Positions 60,535 to 64,000 of a stretch of DNA of 64,000 nt are shown piece after piece. Each line of letters begins with the position of its first letter. Position 1 is the stretch's first letter. This DNA is from UBA4951 sp963616935 (GTDB lineage: Bacteria > Bacillota_I > Bacilli_A > RFN20 > CAG-826), in assembly GCA_963616935.1 (NCBI GenBank), contig CAVEMS010000003.1:161625-225624 (forward strand). The letters are read 5' to 3'. Under the pieces are notes generated by a model that saw nothing but the letters and a program-made list of their open reading frames with translations, made no database searches and was not told the origin of the DNA. A program made the translations under genes and the position numbers.

Positions 60535-61611
60535 ATGCCAGTAGAAGCGATTGTCGGAATCGTCTTCGCGTGCGTCATCATCTTTATCGCGCTCGCCATT
60601 CTCATCGCGGGAATGAAAATCGTCAAACAAACGGACAAATATGTCATTGAACGTTTAGGAAGATACCTCACAACTTGGGAAACAGGCGTTCATTTCCTCG
60701 TTCCATTCATTGATAGAATCCAAAAGAAAGTCTCAATGAAGGAGCAAATCTATGACTTCCCGCCTCAACCAGTCATCACAAAAGATAACGTCACGATGCA
60801 AATCGACACGGTTGTCTTCTTCAATGTCACCGATCCGAAACTCTATGCATATGGCGTTGAAGATCCTATCGCAGGTATTGAAGCGCTTACCGCTACAACA
60901 TTAAGAAACATCATCGGTGATCTTGACTTAGATGAAACCCTCACAAGTCGTGACATCATCAATGCTCGTATGCGTCAAATCCTTGATGAGGCGACCGATC
61001 CTTGGGGTATCAAGGTCACACGCGTTGAAGTTAAGAACATTCTCCCCCCAAGAGATATTCAAGCGGCCATGGAAAAACAGATGAGAGCCGAACGTGAAAA
61101 GAGAGAAAAGATTCTTATCGCCGAAGGTGAAAAGACATCTGCGATTACAATTGCTGAAGGTAATAAAGAGGCCGCAATCTTAAATGCTGAAGCGGAAAAG
61201 CAAGCGGCAATCAAGAAAGCCGAAGCCCAAGCCGAAGCGATCCTCAAAGTCAAAAAAGCTGAAGCGGACGGCGAACTTCTTGTTAGAAAAGCTGAAGCAG
61301 AATCCATCAAGATGATAAATGAAGCAAATCCGTCTCAAGCGGTTCTTACCATCCGTTCCTATGAGACTTTAGCGAAAGTCGCCAATGGCAAAGCAACTAA
61401 ACTCATCATCCCATCAGACATTTCTAAGGTAACAAGCTTGGCCTCTATTATGACTGAAACCGTTGAAGAGATGAAAAAACCTGCTGATGATAAAGATGAA
61501 GTCGTTCTAGAAAAGAAGACCCGAGCAGCCATCAGTAAAGAAAAAATGATTTCTTCAGAATATAAACTTCACGAAGAGATAAGAAACGATCACAAAGAAA
61601 ACGGACATTAA
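60535..61611 (+). CDS. qmcA: SPFH/band-7 (stomatin-like) protein, QmcA family
   Basis: 358 residues: one N-terminal membrane helix (about 5-27), the SPFH domain (VIERLGRYLTTWETGVHFLVPFIDRI, then DIDTVVFFNVTDPKLYAYGV... at about 85-110), RVEVKNILPPRDIQAAMEKQM (about 168-188), then a long coiled coil of Ala/Glu/Lys heptads (about 190-260) and a short tail. It forms large ring assemblies in the membrane with its NfeD partner. AGGAGGAAG lies before the ATG. Confidence 0.92.
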   Translation: MPVEAIVGIVFACVIIFIALAILIAGMKIVKQTDKYVIERLGRYLTTWETGVHFLVPFIDRIQKKVSMKEQIYDFPPQPVITKDNVTMQIDTVVFFNVTDPKLYAYGVEDPIAGIEALTATTLRNIIGDLDLDETLTSRDIINARMRQILDEATDPWGIKVTRVEVKNILPPRDIQAAMEKQMRAEREKREKILIAEGEKTSAITIAEGNKEAAILNAEAEKQAAIKKAEAQAEAILKVKKAEADGELLVRKAEAESIKMINEANPSQAVLTIRSYETLAKVANGKATKLIIPSDISKVTSLASIMTETVEEMKKPADDKDEVVLEKKTRAAISKEKMISSEYKLHEEIRNDHKENGH

Positions 61612-61678
61612 TTGAAAAAAGCCACATCATTGAAATTTATCCCCAATCCTGGATAAAAACAGGAAAGGGGTATTTTTC

Positions 61679-61825
61679 ATGAAATACGATTGGAAATTCA
61701 AACTCGATTGCGTCCTCGAGTATATAGAGGGCAGATGCGATTGCGCCAGTAGGAATAGACGGGCGCCGTTCCTGGTCCGCGCCCAAAAAGAGGAATTGCA
61801 CGTTCCAACAAGAGACGATAATTAA
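61679..61825 (+). pseudogene. Remnant of an IS3/IS150-type transposase OrfA
   Basis: The 48-residue frame starts MKYDWKFKLDCVLEYIEGR, which matches the start of IS150-group OrfA proteins (MKYSWKFKLECVxxYKxG). The rest (RCDCASRNRRAPFLVRAQKE) is a degenerate continuation and then a stop; the rest of OrfA and all of OrfB are missing. AGGAAAGGGG precedes the ATG. A hairpin (TTTATCC...GGATAAA) lies just upstream. No inverted-repeat ends could be defined. The following 61,826-62,036 is AT-rich and shows nothing recognisable. Confidence 0.55.
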
Positions 61826-62036
61826 TTTTTTCTCAAGACTACATAAAATTATTCGGCTTAGATTTGCACGATATCAAGGCTTTTTTGTTTAATTAACAAA
61901 AATATAGCGTTTAGCATTTTTATCATATCGAAAACGCCGAGTTAAAATGGGAAAGAGATACCTAGTTGGAGTATTTATTTAATATCGTTCCCTTGCTATT
62001 TAGAGTAAAAATGGCGCTTACCACTTGGCAAATGCA

Positions 62037-62930
62037 TTAATCCTGTAAGATTTTCAAGTACATATCTAGTCTCTCGTTAATGTATTTCGCAAACAAATTC
62101 TCCATTGCCGATAAATTGCCTTTTACGTGATATTCGTCGAATGCATTGTAATATGCAAGTCGATCCATATATCTGATATCAATAGGTGGATATCCGGCTT
62201 TCATCAATTCCAAATTAACTAAGAGCCTGCCTGTTCTGCCATTACCATCGATAAATGGATGAATCGCCTCAAATTCAATATGGAAGCGTGCTAATTTGGT
62301 TACTATATGCTCGTTGCTATTTTCAAAATCAATTAAAAGCTGCTCCATTTTGGGCTGAATTAAATAAGGCTGTACAGGTTCGTGCGCCGCTCCCATTATG
62401 CGCATAGGAATTCTACGGTATACGCCTCTATCGTCTTTCTTATCGGCTAAAACTAAGAAGTGAATTCTCTTAATGATATTTTCGCTCAGCGGGATATTGC
62501 CTTTGATCAATTCCTTGACGTAATCAAATGCCTCTTTGTGCCCTATAGCCTCCATATGATCTTTTAAGGGCTTTTTATCGATTGTAAGGCCTCTAAGGAC
62601 TAAATCAGTTTCTCTTAAAGTTAAAGCGTTGCCTTCAATGGCATTGGAGTTATATGTATATTCGACTACGAATTCTTCATTAAGTCTTGCGGTTTCACCC
62701 TCAGTTAACGGTCTTTTGGTGTCGAGTTCTTTCTTCTTTGCGTCTATGATCAATAAAATACTTTCTTTCGATTTATATCTGCCATCGGCCGGCTTTAAAG
62801 CGTCTGCAGGTATTTTCCAACCGCGCCCTATCTGGTAGGCTCCGTTGATTTTGCCTTGAGAGCAAAGAACGCGAATACGTCTTTCGGAAATGTCCCATTT
62901 TTCGGCAGTTTGTTTTACGGTTATATACAT
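62037..62930 (-). CDS. Fic-family protein with N-terminal helix-turn-helix
   Basis: 297 residues. N-terminal excisionase/MerR-like HTH (about 1-50: YITVKQTAEKWDISERRIRVLCSQGKI), then the inhibitory helix with S-x3-E-G (SNAIEGN, about 94-100; class II, inhibitor before the Fic core), and the active site HPFIDGNGRTGR (about 219-230). Fic enzymes transfer AMP (or related groups) to hydroxyls of target proteins; with the inhibitory Glu present it is held inactive. No antitoxin gene is adjacent. Context is an AT-rich region with an IS remnant, so it may be accessory. Confidence 0.9.
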   Translation of the reverse strand: MYITVKQTAEKWDISERRIRVLCSQGKINGAYQIGRGWKIPADALKPADGRYKSKESILLIIDAKKKELDTKRPLTEGETARLNEEFVVEYTYNSNAIEGNALTLRETDLVLRGLTIDKKPLKDHMEAIGHKEAFDYVKELIKGNIPLSENIIKRIHFLVLADKKDDRGVYRRIPMRIMGAAHEPVQPYLIQPKMEQLLIDFENSNEHIVTKLARFHIEFEAIHPFIDGNGRTGRLLVNLELMKAGYPPIDIRYMDRLAYYNAFDEYHVKGNLSAMENLFAKYINERLDMYLKILQD

Positions 62931-63366
62931 TTTGCACCACTCGTTTTTGTCTATTAAAACAAATCATCGGAACAACATCAAATGCCTGCGGAATAATATT
63001 TTGGCAATTAACGGAATGATAGATGTATTTTCTTGTGTTGTCGGAACAGAATTACAATGCCGGCGTGTTGTGATTATGCTTTTTGGAAAAAATAGGCTTG
63101 CTCGATAAATATAAGTGCGCAAAACATCATATTTGAATAACTCACATCATTTTATGACGATAGAACGGAAATCGACTCAATAAGGCCAACGACGTCTATA
63201 TTGCCTATTGGGTTATATCAAAAAACACATTTCAAAAAACTAAGCCAAAAGCCGCTAATTAATTACACGATTACAACTAAGCGCGACCAATAAGACGATT
63301 TGCAAAACTTTGACGTAAATCAAAAATGCTTCCAATCTCGCTCGTGCCTCCGAGAAGTGGAGATTT
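62931..63366. other. Intergenic stretch of 436 nt without a recognisable gene
   Basis: I find no plausible gene, RNA or repeat here on either strand. A short CTCC/GGAG hairpin near 63,349 is too weak to call. The Fic promoter is likely at its left end on the minus strand but has no clear consensus. Two further ORF-like readings here are antisense or of unlikely composition. Confidence 0.5.
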
Positions 63367-63948
63367 TTATTGTCTTGTCTTATTCGCAAGCGACTCTCCA
63401 ATTCTGCTAAGCCTATAACGGTTATATCGTTGAATCAAAATGAAAGGCAAATCGAACAAAAGGGAGGATAGCAGTGACGTTATTATGTATATCCATAGCT
63501 CCTCGGGCGAAAGAAGCCAACCGAAGAGGATTCCTAAGAAACTGGCGAAGAAACATATCCAGTGCGTTATCTCCGCATCGATGTTATTTCTTAAAACGGT
63601 TTTGATCCCGTCTTCATTTAATCTTCCTTGAACGACGAAGCTATCTGGGAAAAGGGTTATCGCTTGACTCTTCCATTTTTTGATCCCGAGTCTCTCTAGG
63701 CATCTATATTCGCCGATATGAACCGCGAATATCTTTCGATCGATATTGATTCCCTTCCCGAATATGGATGTTGTTAAACCGATAACCCATCTGATATCGA
63801 TATGGTACGCGAACATAAAGAAGGTGACGAACAACGCGAAATACGGTTGCCTGCATTCGAATATGATCGCTAAGGAAAGAAAAGATGCGAATGCTATATT
63901 TACCGCGGCCGTTATGACGATGAGAACCAAAAGGGTTTTGTTCTTCAT
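63367..63948 (-). CDS. Membrane protein, CrtO-like (glycosyl-diaponeurosporenoate acyltransferase family)
   Basis: 193 residues with four to five membrane helices and the family marker YRCLERLGIKKWK (about 81-93; E-x-L-GIKKWK) plus the late RYNRYRLSRI (about 174-183). Such proteins are found widely in Bacillota that do not make staphyloxanthin, so the acyltransferase role is uncertain. No Shine-Dalgarno; TAAAAT (plus coordinates 63956-63961) lies seven bases before the ATG, again predicting a leaderless mRNA. Confidence 0.65.
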   Translation of the reverse strand: MKNKTLLVLIVITAAVNIAFASFLSLAIIFECRQPYFALFVTFFMFAYHIDIRWVIGLTTSIFGKGINIDRKIFAVHIGEYRCLERLGIKKWKSQAITLFPDSFVVQGRLNEDGIKTVLRNNIDAEITHWICFFASFLGILFGWLLSPEELWIYIITSLLSSLLFDLPFILIQRYNRYRLSRIGESLANKTRQ

Positions 63949-63955
63949 GGGTCGT

Positions 63956-63961
63956 ATTTTA
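63956..63961 (-). promoter_or_regulatory. -10 box seven bases before the CrtO-like ATG
   Basis: TAAAAT on the minus strand. The transcription start would fall on the ATG. No good -35 is seen. Confidence 0.5.
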
Positions 63962-64000
63962 CACTACGCCGCATTTAACGGCGAAGAGCGATGAAAAAAA

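Noticed and set aside
62931..63366. Short open frames between the Fic and CrtO-like genes
   Set aside because: They lack ribosome sites and protein-like composition, and are partly antisense to the Fic gene.

Overview
The window looks like chromosomal DNA of a low-to-mid GC, compact-genome Bacillota, most likely an uncultured Bacilli/Mollicutes-related gut lineage. This is inferred from the gdpP-rplI-dnaB-walJ-rlmH order, a complete tsaE-tsaB-rimI-tsaD cluster, pcrA-ligA, secA-prfB-uvrB, a QmcA/NfeD pair, ThiT-based thiamine uptake, and many GPH/GH-type carbohydrate genes. UGA is a stop and not Trp, because prfB is present and UGA ends many genes. No rRNA, CRISPR array, intact insertion sequence or intact prophage was seen.

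Layout. 1-6.3 kb: tail of an Ig-like surface protein, a small acidic protein, then the tightly coupled gdpP-rplI-dnaB-walJ-rlmH operon. 6.3-15.3 kb: HAD phosphatase, UDP-glucose dehydrogenase, a large membrane protein, tmRNA, a ROK regulator, a nitroreductase/DUF308/DJ-1 operon and enolase. 15.6-22.8 kb: a surface-glycan block (Wzy-like membrane protein, lipoprotein, TupA-type ATP-grasp protein, three glycosyltransferases). 22.8-25.5 kb: uracil-DNA glycosylase and a thiamine salvage locus (TPP riboswitch-thiT, plus thiN). 25.7-33.5 kb: GH94-like phosphorylase, DUF3137-like protein, a DUF4143 ATPase behind a direct-repeat array, a GPH sugar transporter, a second, orphan repeat array, and a YgaC-type nucleotide phosphatase. 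33.5-38.7 kb: ferredoxin-NADP reductase, the t6A tRNA-modification operon and asnS. 38.7-44 kb: two truncated GH38 alpha-mannosidase fragments joined back to back, a membrane-protein operon, a zinc-ribbon membrane protein, and a second ATPase whose own repeat array runs into its start codon. 44-58.3 kb: pcrA-ligA, comFA-comFC, secA-prfB (with a programmed frameshift)-uvrB, secG, folD. 58.3-64 kb: membrane protein, tRNA-Ala(CGC), an AT-richer unknown-NfeD-QmcA operon, an IS3 remnant, a Fic protein and a CrtO-like membrane protein.

Three patterns run through the window. First, at least eight genes have a good -10 box 6-10 nt before the start codon and no Shine-Dalgarno sequence, which predicts leaderless or near-leaderless mRNAs, while other genes have ordinary AGGAGG-type sites. 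Second, two unrelated AAA-type ATPase genes are each preceded by short tandem direct repeats, and a third such array stands alone in front of what may be the remains of a deleted DUF4143 gene; these are candidate autoregulatory operators. Third, four convergent gene pairs end on one shared 4-nt stop-codon interlock (TTAA/TTAG/CTAA), so gene packing is extremely tight. The clearest structural anomaly is the head-to-head GH38 junction near 39,947, which may be an inversion breakpoint or an assembly join.
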